Assembly: GCF_026339875.1 (NCBI RefSeq)
Contig: NZ_JAPEPZ010000003.1
Location: forward strand, 1 to 64,000
Length of the DNA: 64,000 nucleotides
Reading direction: 5' to 3'
DNA from: Streptomyces sp. NBC_01571
GTDB lineage: Bacteria; Actinomycetota; Actinomycetes; Streptomycetales; Streptomycetaceae
The position numbers and the translations under genes are program-made. Positions 35,207 through 44,409 of this stretch are shown here, in pieces (position 1 is the stretch's first letter; each line of letters starts with the position of its first letter). The notes under the pieces were generated by a model. It was not told the origin of the DNA. It saw nothing but the letters and a program-made list of their open reading frames with translations, and ran no database searches.

Positions 35207-35611
35207 ATGTCAGCACGTCGGATCCTCGCAACCCTGGCGGCCGCGACTCTGGCGGCTGGTGGGCTCACTGCCATGACCACCACGCCAGCCAGCGCAGCAA
35301 CATGCCTGGGTACTGCCAAGAGCTTCAATCCCGTCGACAACGGGAACGAATACGTGTGGCCCGCATCCGGTTATGCCTACGCCACGTCCAACTGCAACGA
35401 CATCAACGTCAAGCCGTCCATCGCAGCCGGCGGCGGGTTCGACTTCGTGCCCGTGCGCACCTGCTTCTACCCCACGAGCGGCAGCTCCTACTGCAATGCC
35501 TACCGCGACATCACGGTCGGAACCTGGAGTCTGGCAGCCACCGACGTCAAGGACGGCACCAGATTCATAGTGCAATTCCAGTTCAGCACCAAGGGATCGA
35601 TCGCCTACTGA
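35207..35611 (+). CDS. Small secreted protein with signal peptide
   Basis: 134 residues. Signal peptide MSARRILATLAAATLAAGGL followed by TAMTTTPASA-ATC, a good AXA cleavage site before a cysteine. The mature ~100-residue domain is beta-rich with four cysteines (ATC, SNC, RTC, SYC), fitting two disulfides, and ends VQFQFSTKGSIAY. ATG chosen for GAGGGGAAC nine bases upstream. Unknown function; a secreted inhibitor or toxin-like small protein is possible. Confidence 0.8.
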   Translation: MSARRILATLAAATLAAGGLTAMTTTPASAATCLGTAKSFNPVDNGNEYVWPASGYAYATSNCNDINVKPSIAAGGGFDFVPVRTCFYPTSGSSYCNAYRDITVGTWSLAATDVKDGTRFIVQFQFSTKGSIAY

Positions 35612-35637
35612 CCTGACTCGCGCTGCTGTCCACGAGA

Positions 35638-35666
35638 GGCTCCGGCGCATCACACGCGCTGGAGCC
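35638..35666. terminator. Terminator after secreted protein gene
   Basis: Arms GGCTCCGGCGC and GCGCTGGAGCC with a 7-nt loop, 27 bases after the stop codon. Confidence 0.7.
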
Positions 35667-35696
35667 CTTCGCCCAAGCTGCCGGTCTGAACGGCGT

Positions 35697-35930
35697 TGAC
35701 ACCGGCCTTCGCCCCGGCCCGGCGGACCCAGGACGACCGGTGGGCAGCCAACCTCGCCGCCGCCCGCCAGTTCCACGCCCGCGAAGGCCACCTACAAGTC
35801 CCCAGGAAGACGGTGAAAGACGTCGCGGGCGTTCGGAGCGTCCCTCGACAACACCCGCCGCAGGGCCAGCAAACTCACCGCGGAACGTGTGTGCGGAACT
35901 CGACGAGCTTGGGATGATGACCCGATCCGT
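35697..35930 (+). pseudogene. Helicase-associated (HA) domain fragment, frameshifted
   Basis: Reads RWAANLAAARQFHAREGHLQ, then VPRKTVKD in one frame, and SLDNTRRRASKLTAERV then AELDELGM in another. This is an HA repeat of the same helicase type as 32733-33010, broken by at least two indels and lacking the rest of the gene. Confidence 0.7.
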
Positions 35931-36440
35931 GACGCTGGCGGGGTCTGCGTCGGGCGGGCGCGGGCTTGCGCTCGAGCGGGAAGGCCGCGCCCGGCGTCGG
36001 GTGTCCCGGTCCGGTGCGTACCGGGACACCCATCAGCATCGTGACACCGGCCATGTGAGCGCGCCGCGCTGAACAGAGCGGCCGGATGACGGACGGCTTC
36101 GCCCCGAGCCGTGCGCAGCCCTTCAGACCGCACAACGACGGGTGGCCCAAGCCCAGGGCGACCTGCCCCAGGCAGGGAAGAGTGTGTGTAAGGCCCCAGG
36201 TCGACTGCGCCATAACCGTTGGCGTCGATGTCCGCCCGAGGGATGGGAGTCGGGCAGGTTCTCAGTCACAGTGGACGTAATCGGTCGAGGGGAAGCCGTG
36301 GCGGGGGAAGGAGGACCGATGCCGGAACCCGGTCTGTTCGAGCTGGAAGCCGTTGTGGTGGGGCAGCCGAAGCGTTCACGGTGGCGTAGATATGCGGGCC
36401 CAGCCTTGGCCGTGTCCACCGTGAAGGGGACTCCGCTCGC
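35931..36440. other. Gap before IS3, no supported gene
   Basis: Frames exist on both strands. One plus-strand stretch ending at the IS3 border (PGLFELEAVVVGQPKRSRWR) might be the end of a gene cut by the element, but nothing is recognisable. Confidence 0.3.
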
Positions 36441-36473
36441 CTGAGGTGACCCCCGGAGTGTGGACACAGGGGT

Positions 36474-37433
36474 TCATGCTGCGAGTTGGAGTCTAGCTGT
36501 CTGGTGGTGCTGCTGTTCGAACTCCATCGGGGAGAGGTAACCCAGCGCGCTGTGTCGGCGTCGGGCGTTGTAGTAGGTGAGCCACTGGAAGATCTCCAGC
36601 CTCGCCTGCGGCATCGTCAAGAACAGCTTCCCGTGCATCGTCTCTCGCTTCAGTCCCTGCCAGAAACTCTCGGCGAGGGCGTTGTCATAGCTCGAGCCGA
36701 CCCTGCCCATGCTCCTGCGGATGCCGTACCGGTCGCAGACCTGGGCGAACGCGGCGGACGTGTACTGCGAGCCCCTGTCCGCGTGGAAGATCACCCCGGT
36801 GACGTCACCGCCGCGGGCCGCGACCGCGGCCTGGAGCGCGTCGATGACGAGCTCGGCCCGCATGTGCGGGGCCATCGAGTAACCGAGTACCCGGCGCGAA
36901 CGGATGTCGATGACGCAGGCCAGGTAGAGCCACGCAGCTCCGACCTGCATATATGTGATGTCGCCGCACCACTTCTCGTCCAGCGTACTGGCGGTGAAGT
37001 CCCGCTGGACCAGGTCTGCCACCGGCGGCGCGAGGCGGTCCGGGATCGTGGTGCGCTTCTTCTTGCGCAGGTGACGGCCGACGATGCCGTGCTTGCGCAT
37101 CAACCTGGCCACGCGCTTGCGGTTGACCGTGTGGCCGAAGCCGCGCAGTTCGGCATGGACTCGAAGCGCGCCGTAGTTCCCGCGGTGTTCGGCATGAATT
37201 TCGCGGATCTCCTCGACCAGCACGTCCTCGGCGGCCTGCCGCCCCGCCCGCGCCTCGGCGCCGGCGATCCACCGGTAGTAGCCCGAGCGGGAGACCTCCA
37301 GCACCCGGCATATCCGCTTGATGCCGAACCCCTCGGCATGGGCGGAGACGAAGTCCCAAGCGGCGGTCTTCACTTCATCTCCTGGGCGAAATACGCCGCT
37401 GCCCGACGCAGGATCTCCCGCTCCAGCTGCCAT
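36474..37433 (-). CDS. IS3 transposase OrfB (DDE)
   Basis: The rve catalytic domain carries D in EKWCGDITYMQ, D in IFHADRGSQYTS and E in DNALAESFWQGLKRE. The upstream HTH_21 segment includes GFGIKRICRVLEVSRSGYYR. It is normally made as an OrfAB fusion by -1 frameshift in the 64-nt overlap with orfA. Confidence 0.92.
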   Translation of the reverse strand: MAAGAGDPASGSGVFRPGDEVKTAAWDFVSAHAEGFGIKRICRVLEVSRSGYYRWIAGAEARAGRQAAEDVLVEEIREIHAEHRGNYGALRVHAELRGFGHTVNRKRVARLMRKHGIVGRHLRKKKRTTIPDRLAPPVADLVQRDFTASTLDEKWCGDITYMQVGAAWLYLACVIDIRSRRVLGYSMAPHMRAELVIDALQAAVAARGGDVTGVIFHADRGSQYTSAAFAQVCDRYGIRRSMGRVGSSYDNALAESFWQGLKRETMHGKLFLTMPQARLEIFQWLTYYNARRRHSALGYLSPMEFEQQHHQTARLQLAA

Positions 37434-37678
37434 TCCTTCTCCGCCTTGGCCAGCCGCGCGTTCTCCGCCCGCAGCCGGGCCAACTCAGCCTCGATGTCCT
37501 GCGACGCGCCAGCAGGGGCCGGACAGCCGTCGGCGTCACGTACCCAGGTCCGTAGCGTCTCGGGGTTGACGTTCAGATCGGCTGCGACGTCCTTGAACGT
37601 CCGCCTGCCGGCCGAAGCCCGCCACAACGCGATCGCGTCGGACCGGAACTCCGCACTGTACTTCGAGGGCCGTGCCAC
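37370..37678 (-). CDS. IS3 transposase OrfA
   Basis: 102 residues. HTH_Tnp_1: RPSKYSAEFRSDAIALWRAS, then FKDVAADLNVNPETLRTWVR; followed by a leucine-zipper-like helix (LARLRAENARLAKAEKEWQL). Confidence 0.92.
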   Translation of the reverse strand: MARPSKYSAEFRSDAIALWRASAGRRTFKDVAADLNVNPETLRTWVRDADGCPAPAGASQDIEAELARLRAENARLAKAEKEWQLEREILRRAAAYFAQEMK

Positions 37679-37744
37679 AGAGATCTACACCTTCCAGGAT
37701 CAACAAAATCCATTGTCAGGTGTGTCCACACCACGGGGATCACC

Positions 37745-38116
37745 TCAGTGATGCTCATCGACCCATCCGCCGGCCAAGCGCACCGGGACACGGACGGATG
37801 TCCCCGATGCGGCCGGGTCCCTCACGACGAACACAGCAACCCCGTCGTGACCGGACGGCTCGAACCGGATCTCGGGGCTGCGCCCGTCATCCATCCAGAC
37901 GGCACCCCGCCCGGCTGCGAGCTCTCCCAGGACCTGCGCCCAGCTGTCCAAGTCGTCCGGAGCCAGACACACATCAAGACGTCCCTGGGCGAACCCGCTC
38001 GTGACGACGATCTCCGCATCAAGGTAGTCGTGCAAGGTCAACACCCCCGGCATCGTCCGGCCCAGAACGCGAACCTCAAGACTGCTCTCCCCATCGGCCA
38101 GACGGATGAGATCCAC
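37745..38116 (-). CDS. DUF5959 family protein, 3' end replaced by IS3
   Basis: 123 codons from a GTG with AGAGGG upstream: VDLIRLADGESSLEVRVLGR, then MPGVLTLHDYLDAEIVVTSG and WMDDGRSPEIRFEPSG. These match the DUF5959 family, common in Streptomyces and of unknown function. The stop codon TGA comes from the inverted repeat of the adjacent IS3, and family members usually continue ~15 residues further (W-I/V-D-x-H-x-x...). The gene is slightly truncated by the insertion. It may still be functional. Confidence 0.78.
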   Translation of the reverse strand: MDLIRLADGESSLEVRVLGRTMPGVLTLHDYLDAEIVVTSGFAQGRLDVCLAPDDLDSWAQVLGELAAGRGAVWMDDGRSPEIRFEPSGHDGVAVFVVRDPAASGTSVRVPVRLAGGWVDEHH

Positions 38117-38458
38117 AGTGCTGCCCTCTGCCACGACCGCTCCCCCACTCCCGCATCGACTTTCGGCATCATGCACGCGCATCAGCACTCGGCCGAACGC
38201 GGGCATTGAGTTAGGAGTTCTGATACCAACGAGCCGCTGCCCTCGCGATGCGTCCCGGTCGGCCTCGTCGCACCCGTCCGTGCCGGACGGAACCGGACGC
38301 GCAGGGCCGGCCAGAGGTCTGTTGTCTTGTGATACGCAATGCGCACGGAGCGGCTGGGCTAGCTGGCATTGTGCACGAGAGCGGGTCCTGGATCGCTTTC
38401 CGTGACGCGTGTACGGTGGGTGATCTTTGCTGGGAGACCAGTGGGACCGAGGGGGGCC
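38117..38458. other. Intergenic gap
   Basis: No gene is supported. A plus-strand frame contains GLAGIVHESGSWIAFRDA, which could be a decayed fragment, but there is no start, domain or continuation. Confidence 0.3.
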
Positions 38459-39040
38459 TCAGGTGCAGACGACGGGGCAACCGCGCCGGATTGAGTGCTG
38501 TGCAGCGCGCAGGAACAGTGCGACGTAGAAGGCTGTGTCCAGGTCCTTGGTCCACGGTCCTGTTCGAGTAGTGGCCAGTTCCTTTGCTTGGTGCCTGAAC
38601 CATGTGCTCAGGTCGAGGTTGTCGCATGTTGCCGGGGTTTCGGCTGGAAGATCGATGGCTGCCGCCAGCTTCTCAGCGAGTGGTAGTACCTGAGGAGCGC
38701 CGGCCACCATGGACTCGTGGTCGTCGGATTCGATGGGCAACCAGATCTCCTCATCGAGCGAGAAGGGCACGAGCACGGTCCAGCCGCAGAGGATCTCCGA
38801 TTCCTCCCGTGACAGGTGCGTCTGACACAAGGTGAGAAACCCGGTCATATCGGGGGTCAGCTTTTCCTCGAAGGCTTGTCCTGAGCCAGGTGCGAAGGCT
38901 GTCTCGGCGGGGACGTCCTCGTAGGGCGGCAGACCCCGCCGCTTGAGTTCAGCATCGAGTGCCGAAGCAACTTCACCCCATCCGTCCTCCTCGTCACCGA
39001 ACCATTCCTCCGCGCCGACGCTCACCAGATACACACCCAT
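38459..39040 (-). CDS. Streptomyces hypothetical protein (193 aa)
   Basis: An acidic, soluble protein beginning MGVYLVSVGAEEWFGDEEDG, with PDMTGFLTLCQTHLSREESE and ILCGWTVLVPFSLDEEIWLP. The composition is normal coding. I know similar unnamed proteins from Streptomyces, but no function. It ends at a stop close to a non-coding stretch; its start lies just outside the ISL3 element. Confidence 0.7.
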   Translation of the reverse strand: MGVYLVSVGAEEWFGDEEDGWGEVASALDAELKRRGLPPYEDVPAETAFAPGSGQAFEEKLTPDMTGFLTLCQTHLSREESEILCGWTVLVPFSLDEEIWLPIESDDHESMVAGAPQVLPLAEKLAAAIDLPAETPATCDNLDLSTWFRHQAKELATTRTGPWTKDLDTAFYVALFLRAAQHSIRRGCPVVCT

Positions 39041-39072
39041 GTCGGGAAGCTATCGCGCGCATCTGACATCGA

Positions 39073-40674
39073 TCAGTGAGCCAGCAGGACTCGCTTGCGG
39101 AGCAGTGCGAAGCCGGCACGTCCGAACATCTGGCGCTTGAGCATCTTGATCCGGTTGACGTGTCCTTCGACGACGCCGGAGCTCCAGGGCAGGGTGAGTC
39201 CGGCGATCACGGCATCGCGGTCCCGGTCGATGCCGGCCGCGAGAGTGTGGAGGCTGGGCAGGTCGTCCTGGCGGACGGCGTCGAGCCACTGCGGGAGCCG
39301 TTCGCCCTGGCGCTCGGTGAGCATCTGGGCGAAGGACCGGACGTGACCGGTCAGGGCATCGAGTTCGGGGCAGCTGGCCAGGACGGCCTGTAGCCGGAGC
39401 TGTTCGGTCTCGGTCAGCGTCTCGGGTCGGCTGAGAATCCATCTCGTCACCATGCGGGGTGCCGGCGGCTGCGTGGTGACCGGCCGTGGCGAGGTCCGCT
39501 TCGCCCGCAGGTAGGCGCTGACCCGGCCGTAGCTGCCTCGATAGCCCAAGGGAACGATCTCCTCCCAGAGCTTCCAAGCGTTGGTGCAGCCCTCGTCCCA
39601 GCGTTCGTCTAGGTAGGGCTTGTACTCATCGAGGACGGAGGTCCTGTTGTGCTGCCACTGACCACGAAAGAGGTCTTCCGGCTTCGCAGCGTCGGCGAGG
39701 CTCTTGACGGTGCGGTGGGTCATGTTCAGTCGGCGCCCGATGGAACGGCGGCTGTGACCGGCTTCCAGCAGCGCGTGGACCGTGGCGTGCCTGGCTCGGA
39801 CACGGTTGGCGAACCGCTCGCTCCGCCATGGAGATTCCGCCTTCTCCTCGGGCGGCGCCGGTTCGTCGGCCTTCCCCTCGCGGTCGGGGACCAGGACGCG
39901 AAGGCACTGGCGGTGGCGGGCGACAGCCCGCTCAGCAGCCTCCCCGAGGTTGTGCCACAAATGCCAGCGGTCGGCGACCTGCGTCGCCTGGGGCGCCCCG
40001 GCTGTGGCGCCTTCCGCGAAGAACGGCGCGCGGTCCCGGCAGACGATCTCGATCCCAGGTCGCTTCGCCAGCCATGCGGCCAGGCTGGACGCCTCCCGGT
40101 CAGGCAGCAGATCCACCGGCCGACGCGTCTCGACGTCGACGAGCACCGTGCCGTAGACCCGTCCTTTGCGTGTGGCGTACTCATCAACACCAACCACCCG
40201 CGGGGCCGGGACCTCGGGCTCGGGCAAGGCACCGAGCAGCCGCAACACCGCGCTGCGGCTGATGGACACCCCGAAGGCCCTCGCCAAGCGGGCACCGGCC
40301 CGGCCGGCGAGGGCGAGACCCACCGCGGCGAGAGTCGACCGCAACCGCTCCGTCCACCTGCTGTGCCGCCGAGTCAGCCCCGGCAACTGCTCAACGAACG
40401 TCCGCCGAGCACACGAAGACTCCGGACAGAAGAACCGCCGAACTCGCAGTTGCAAGACCACCAGACGTCCCCCACTCGGCACATCCGCAGGAAACCGCAG
40501 GTAAGAGCTGTGCACCCGGGTCGACTCACTCCCACAGCCCGGGCATGCCGCCCCGGCCGCCGTACTGCAGACGTCGATGCGTATCGCCTCGTGGCTCACC
40601 TCCAGCGACAGCACCGACACGTCCGCGATGGACGGTAACAGCAGGCCCTCCAGGCGGGGCGAGGTCTCTTCCAC
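39073..40674 (-). CDS. ISL3-family transposase
   Basis: N-terminal zinc-ribbon/HTH (AACPGCGSESTRVHSSYLRF; RRFFCPESSCARRTFVEQL), then DDE_Tnp_ISL3 with VVGVDEYATRKGRVYGTVLV, IVCRDRAPFFAEGATAGAPQ and QVADRWHLWHNLGEAAERAV; C-terminal GVVEGHVNRIKMLKRQMFGR with the catalytic E. GTG at 40674 (VEETSPRLEGLLL) is preferred over the longer frame. The element ends are unclear: CGGGAAG occurs near 39044 and, reversed, near 40728-40735, but the match decays inward. It appears intact. Confidence 0.9.
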   Translation of the reverse strand: MEETSPRLEGLLLPSIADVSVLSLEVSHEAIRIDVCSTAAGAACPGCGSESTRVHSSYLRFPADVPSGGRLVVLQLRVRRFFCPESSCARRTFVEQLPGLTRRHSRWTERLRSTLAAVGLALAGRAGARLARAFGVSISRSAVLRLLGALPEPEVPAPRVVGVDEYATRKGRVYGTVLVDVETRRPVDLLPDREASSLAAWLAKRPGIEIVCRDRAPFFAEGATAGAPQATQVADRWHLWHNLGEAAERAVARHRQCLRVLVPDREGKADEPAPPEEKAESPWRSERFANRVRARHATVHALLEAGHSRRSIGRRLNMTHRTVKSLADAAKPEDLFRGQWQHNRTSVLDEYKPYLDERWDEGCTNAWKLWEEIVPLGYRGSYGRVSAYLRAKRTSPRPVTTQPPAPRMVTRWILSRPETLTETEQLRLQAVLASCPELDALTGHVRSFAQMLTERQGERLPQWLDAVRQDDLPSLHTLAAGIDRDRDAVIAGLTLPWSSGVVEGHVNRIKMLKRQMFGRAGFALLRKRVLLAH

Positions 40675-40815
40675 GACGCCGCACTGTCGACCACACCAAG
40701 ATCGGCCCCGGTTATTTTCAGGCAACTTCCCGAAGCCTGATCCGAGCGGCAGCCGTCACTCAGCGTGCGCGCGTCACGGAAAGAGAGCCAGAACCCGTTC
40801 TCGTAGGCAAAGCCA

Positions 40816-41102
40816 CATGCCCGATCCGCTCATCCCCGCCGCCGGCCAGGCCCTCAAGGCTGCCCCTCCGCCACCCCCTATGTCATAGTTCGCCACGGAC
40901 GCACCAAAGACCGGGCGGCCGCCTACGACCGGTTCATCCGGGCCGACTCCGTCGCTTTCCACGACGGCAGCCTGGAGCACGAGGACATCACCGAACGCCT
41001 GTCGCGGCCGCAGACCCACCCTGGGACACAGACTCGCTGCGCTACGTCCACCAGGAGCACGCCCTGCTGGTACTCGACGACAAGGAGCGGCCGCGTGTCT
41101 GA
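40816..41102 (+). pseudogene. Small hypothetical gene with frameshifts
   Basis: Coding stretches VIVRHGRTKDRAAAYDRFIR, then ADSVAFHDGSLEHEDITERL lie in one frame. AAADPPWDTDSLRYVHQEHA and LLVLDDKERPRV-stop lie in another. The two fit one ~95-residue protein interrupted by an indel near 41010. Function unknown. It may have been disturbed by the neighbouring ISL3 insertion. Confidence 0.5.
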
Positions 41103-41197
41103 CGACACGCGCCATGGGACGGCCGGCCCGCAGGACAGCGCACACGGGGGTCGCGCAGACAGCCGTGACAACGGCCCCGCCGGCGCGGATTACGGCC

Positions 41198-42988
41198 TCA
41201 TGCGCTCCACTGCGGGGACGGTGTAGGTCCTGACGGTGCGGTGATCGGTTTGCCTCCGGCCCAGCCGCTGTAGGTCACGGTGAACGGGTCGTAGAGCTCC
41301 TTGCTGACCGTGGGGGTGGCAGGCACCTGCAGGACGAGTTTCTTGGGTAGGCCACGGGCGTCTACGGTCAGAGTGAAACGGACGAGGCCGCTGGACTTTT
41401 TGGCTGCGTAGGGGCGGTAGAAGCGGCCGACAGCGGTGTCGGAGGCCAGGGCGCGCAGAGGTGTGCTGCCGGTGAGCGTGCGGGCGGTGCCGGATTGTTT
41501 GGTGCCGAAGGCGGTCGCGTCGTTGAGGAGCGCGTGGAGATCTGCGGGTTCGGCCAGCCATCGGGCCTCCAGTGCGTTTTTCACAGCGAGGTTCTCGGAT
41601 CCTGCGGTGGCGGCGGATGCTGCGGTGATGGCGTCAGAGACGGTTCTCTGCGCGCCCTCCTGTGTGGGCATCGCCTTGTCGGGTGTGACCACGGCGCGGT
41701 TCCCGATGAGCACGATCTCCGGCGGCCACCAGGGGTGACCTTCTCCGTAGTCGTACAGGACGTGGGTGGCGGCGTTGACCGCGGTCCGGCTGCGCATGTC
41801 GAGACGGGCACTGCCGACGAAGAAATCCGTGTCACCGCCCCGGCGGGCCTCGAGGCCGGCGCTGAGACGTCCCTGTGCGAGCATCGCGTCGCGGATGTCG
41901 GCCGCCACCCGGACGTTCTCTGGCTCGGCTGTCTGCGGCTCGTCCGACCAGACGGCTCGTACGGTGGCCACACCCGCGATCAGTGCGCTGGCGGTGAGCG
42001 CCGACACCGCCAGACGCCTCCTCCGTGATCCTCGGCCGGCCCGCGCCGGGACGTGCTGCGTGGCGGGCGCGGACTGCGGCAGTGCCGTAGAGGATGGGCC
42101 ACCGGGCGCGGAGCCGCTGTAGCAGACCTCCCTGATGCGGTGAGCGATCTCGCGGCGCAGGGCGAGAGCGAGCAGCAGCGGGAAGACGACCGGGGCTGCT
42201 TGGCTGAGCAGGACCCGCTTCTCGGCTCGGCAGACGGCGCAGTCGCCGCAGCTCGGGCAGGTGTCGAGGTGCCGTTGTACGGCCTTGGCCAGTTCGGCGG
42301 TGAATTTCAGGCCGTGTTCTTCTTCGTGTGTCTCCAGGATGGCGCGCAGGCCTGGGCAGTTCGCGCGGTCGCCGCGCGCCAGGAGGAGCAGGCCGCAGTA
42401 GCGTCCGACCTTCCCAGTGAGTTCGCTGCAGCGGTTGCCGGTGGTGGAGGGGTTCGTGCCGAGCCGTTCGGCGATCTCGGCGGGCCGCAGTCCCTCGGTG
42501 AACCGTAGGCGGAAGAGCTGCTGGTCGTCCTCGCTCAGTGCCGCCTCGACCTCAGCGATCAGGCGTCGCGCCTCCGCTGTTCTTTCCGGGCTGTCGCCAA
42601 TCGCCGCGTCCCGGGCCCGTTCTTGGTCGCTCAGCTCCCCCACCGCGTTCTCGTCCGCCGCTGGGCGTTCACGGTGCTTGCGCCAGTAGGCCTTTATCCG
42701 GTTCCGTGCCACGCCGCGCAGCCACGGGCCCAGCAGCCGGGGCGGCGGCAAGGTCGTACGGCGCTCCAGGTAGACGACGGCGTCGGTGAAGGTCTCCTGG
42801 ACCACGTCCTGGGTTGCGGCCAGGTCGTCGCCCATGTCCCGGGCGACCAGGCGGACGATCGCGTCCTGGTGGCGGCGGACGATCTGGTCGTAGATACCGA
42901 TACGGGTTTCGGCAGCGGGCCGGGGAAGTTCCTCCAGCACATCCAGCAGAGCCGCGTCATCCGCGTCTTCTCTCTCCGCCGGGTTCAT
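41198..42988 (-). CDS. ECF sigma factor with C-terminal membrane-anchored domain
   Basis: 596 residues. Sigma region 2: IYDQIVRRHQDAIVRLVARD, then DVVQETFTDAVVYLERR; region 4: LSEDDQQLFRLRFTEGLRPA, then EIAERLGTNPSTTGNRCSEL. A cysteine cluster HLDTCPSCGDCAVCRAEKR follows, resembling an anti-sigma zinc finger. Next come a hydrophobic segment (AVSALTASALIAGVATVRAV) after a polybasic stretch, and a ~240-residue extracytoplasmic part with VLYDYGEGHPWWPPEIVLIG. A sigma factor fused to its own anti-sigma-like and sensor domains would be membrane-tethered and may be released by proteolysis (inferred). ATG 42988 chosen because upstream residues look non-coding. Confidence 0.85.
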   Translation of the reverse strand: MNPAEREDADDAALLDVLEELPRPAAETRIGIYDQIVRRHQDAIVRLVARDMGDDLAATQDVVQETFTDAVVYLERRTTLPPPRLLGPWLRGVARNRIKAYWRKHRERPAADENAVGELSDQERARDAAIGDSPERTAEARRLIAEVEAALSEDDQQLFRLRFTEGLRPAEIAERLGTNPSTTGNRCSELTGKVGRYCGLLLLARGDRANCPGLRAILETHEEEHGLKFTAELAKAVQRHLDTCPSCGDCAVCRAEKRVLLSQAAPVVFPLLLALALRREIAHRIREVCYSGSAPGGPSSTALPQSAPATQHVPARAGRGSRRRRLAVSALTASALIAGVATVRAVWSDEPQTAEPENVRVAADIRDAMLAQGRLSAGLEARRGGDTDFFVGSARLDMRSRTAVNAATHVLYDYGEGHPWWPPEIVLIGNRAVVTPDKAMPTQEGAQRTVSDAITAASAATAGSENLAVKNALEARWLAEPADLHALLNDATAFGTKQSGTARTLTGSTPLRALASDTAVGRFYRPYAAKKSSGLVRFTLTVDARGLPKKLVLQVPATPTVSKELYDPFTVTYSGWAGGKPITAPSGPTPSPQWSA

Positions 42989-43258
42989 CGTCTCGGGCAC
43001 AGGCCGGTCCCCTTCTCGCGGTGCGGCCAGCCGGTCGCACCCGGTGTGCGCAGCCGAAGAGCGGGCCACGGCCCGCCTATGGCATGCGGCCCGGAAAGAA
43101 TCTTGGAAAAAGTCCGGCCGGCTCCCGGGAAAAACGTGAACTCCCCGACCTGCCCCTCCGTACGGCCCCGAGCCTGAGGAGAAGACGATGATCCACACAG
43201 CAGGTCAGGACCCGCAGTTGCGCCGCTGTGGCGCGCGGCGCAGCGGGGAGTGGACGGT

Positions 43259-43657
43259 ATGAGGACCTCGGTGACGACGTTGCTGGCGAGCGGTGCGGCC
43301 GGGGGTCCGACAGCCGCTGTCGCTGCCGGGCACGGCTGGGGCGGAGTGGTCGTGACGGCGGTGGTCACTCTCATCGCGGCGCTGATCACCCGGCACGGCA
43401 AGGAAGTGGTGAACGGCGTGTTCCGCTGGCTCAGCCCACCGCACATGCGCCAGCTCCGCTGGCTGGTCCGTAAGGGCAAGCTCGCAGCGCCGCTGACGGC
43501 CCAACAGCTCATCGAACTCACCGTTGCCCTTCACCCCCAGGATCCCGCCACCGCGGACACAGCGGCGGGAAGGCCGGTGCAGGAACCGCCCTCGACGCGC
43601 CGCGGCAGTTCCCCTCCGCGACGCCGTCGCCGTCCCGGAAACAGAGCTACACCGTAG
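43259..43657 (+). CDS. Small predicted membrane protein
   Basis: About 132 residues from ATG 43259 (or a GTG nine bases earlier). One transmembrane helix WGGVVVTAVVTLIAALITRH, then a basic amphipathic region (MRQLRWLVRKGKLAAPLTAQ) and a Pro/Arg-rich tail. Divergent from the ECF sigma gene. Function unknown. Confidence 0.55.
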   Translation: MRTSVTTLLASGAAGGPTAAVAAGHGWGGVVVTAVVTLIAALITRHGKEVVNGVFRWLSPPHMRQLRWLVRKGKLAAPLTAQQLIELTVALHPQDPATADTAAGRPVQEPPSTRRGSSPPRRRRRPGNRATP

Positions 43658-44130
43658 GACAAATCCCCCTCGGGGCTTCGGAGTTCGCCGAAACCCGGAG
43701 CCGCGGGGGCACGGATATGCGGGTGGGGTCCACGGATCAGGGTGCGTTGCATCCCGCCCAGCGCTGCAGCCGCTTCCCGCGACCCGGCCGCCAGGCCGCC
43801 GCATCGTCAGCGGGGAGGGCGCCGGTGGCGCGGCCTGGCGTGCGGCGATGGCGGTGGACGACGCCGGAAGCACGGCAGTCGGGGCGGCAGTGTCCTCACC
43901 CGAGTTCCCGGGAGCGATCGGCCGGGGCGGGTGGCATTCGTCGGCGGCCCGGGTAGGGACGGCGGTGCGCGCAGGTCGTCCGGCTCACAGGCCGCTGCGC
44001 ACGGCTCTCCCTCCCCTGGCACTCCCCCAGGATTCTCGGCCCGCCGCCGGGGTGCGCACGTCCGACGGCGGGGACAGCCGCAGGTCGGGTTCCGGTGCGA
44101 GTGCACTCATTTCTCTTGTCGGCACGGGCC
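43658..44130. other. Intergenic gap
   Basis: About 470 GC-rich bases. Long frames in several phases are all of low-complexity Arg/Gly/Ala type with no domain. Nothing supported. Confidence 0.4.
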
Positions 44131-44409
44131 TCATGGGTGGTCGGGATACCACGGGGCGAGGCGCAGGAGGAGGTGGAGGGTGCGGCGTGCGGCGGTGCGG
44201 TGGGCGGAGGCCGGGGCGTAGGCAGCGCCGAGAGCGAGGACGGCGGCGAGGGCGAGGAGCAGCAGAAGGCCCGCGCCTGCGTACGCGAGGGCGGTGCGGC
44301 CGGCCGGGGCGCTGAGAAGCACGGTAGCTGCGGCGATGGCTGTGCGGACAGGCCGGCTCCGGGCACGACGGGGTCGGGTGGGGCGGAGATGTCGGCGGTG
44401 CTCGGGCAT
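44131..44409 (-). CDS. Small basic membrane protein
   Basis: 92 residues: basic N-terminus (RRHLRPTRPRRARSRPVRT), then two hydrophobic segments (AIAAATVLLSAP and ALAYAGAGLLLLLALAAVLA) and a short tail. It could be a real membrane peptide of plasmid transfer type, but codon evidence alone supports it. A GGAG-type sequence precedes the ATG (GAAGGAGCAGCTCACCC before the start on this strand). Confidence 0.5.
   Translation of the reverse strand: MPEHRRHLRPTRPRRARSRPVRTAIAAATVLLSAPAGRTALAYAGAGLLLLLALAAVLALGAAYAPASAHRTAARRTLHLLLRLAPWYPDHP

Larger units (their letters stand above)
36441..37748 (-). mobile_element. IS3-family element
   Basis: Terminal inverted repeats: left CTGAGGTGACCCCCG then GTGTGGACAC; right, reverse complemented, CTGAGGTGATCCCCG then GTGTGGACAC. 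It contains orfA and orfB in the -1 frameshift arrangement on the minus strand. No short target duplication is visible at the borders (CGC vs TGA), suggesting a later rearrangement or adjacent deletion. Confidence 0.88.

Noticed and set aside
39044..40735. Exact ISL3 element ends
   Set aside because: Only a 7-bp CGGGAAG match is shared between the two flanks and no convincing 8-bp target duplication was found, so I list only the transposase gene.
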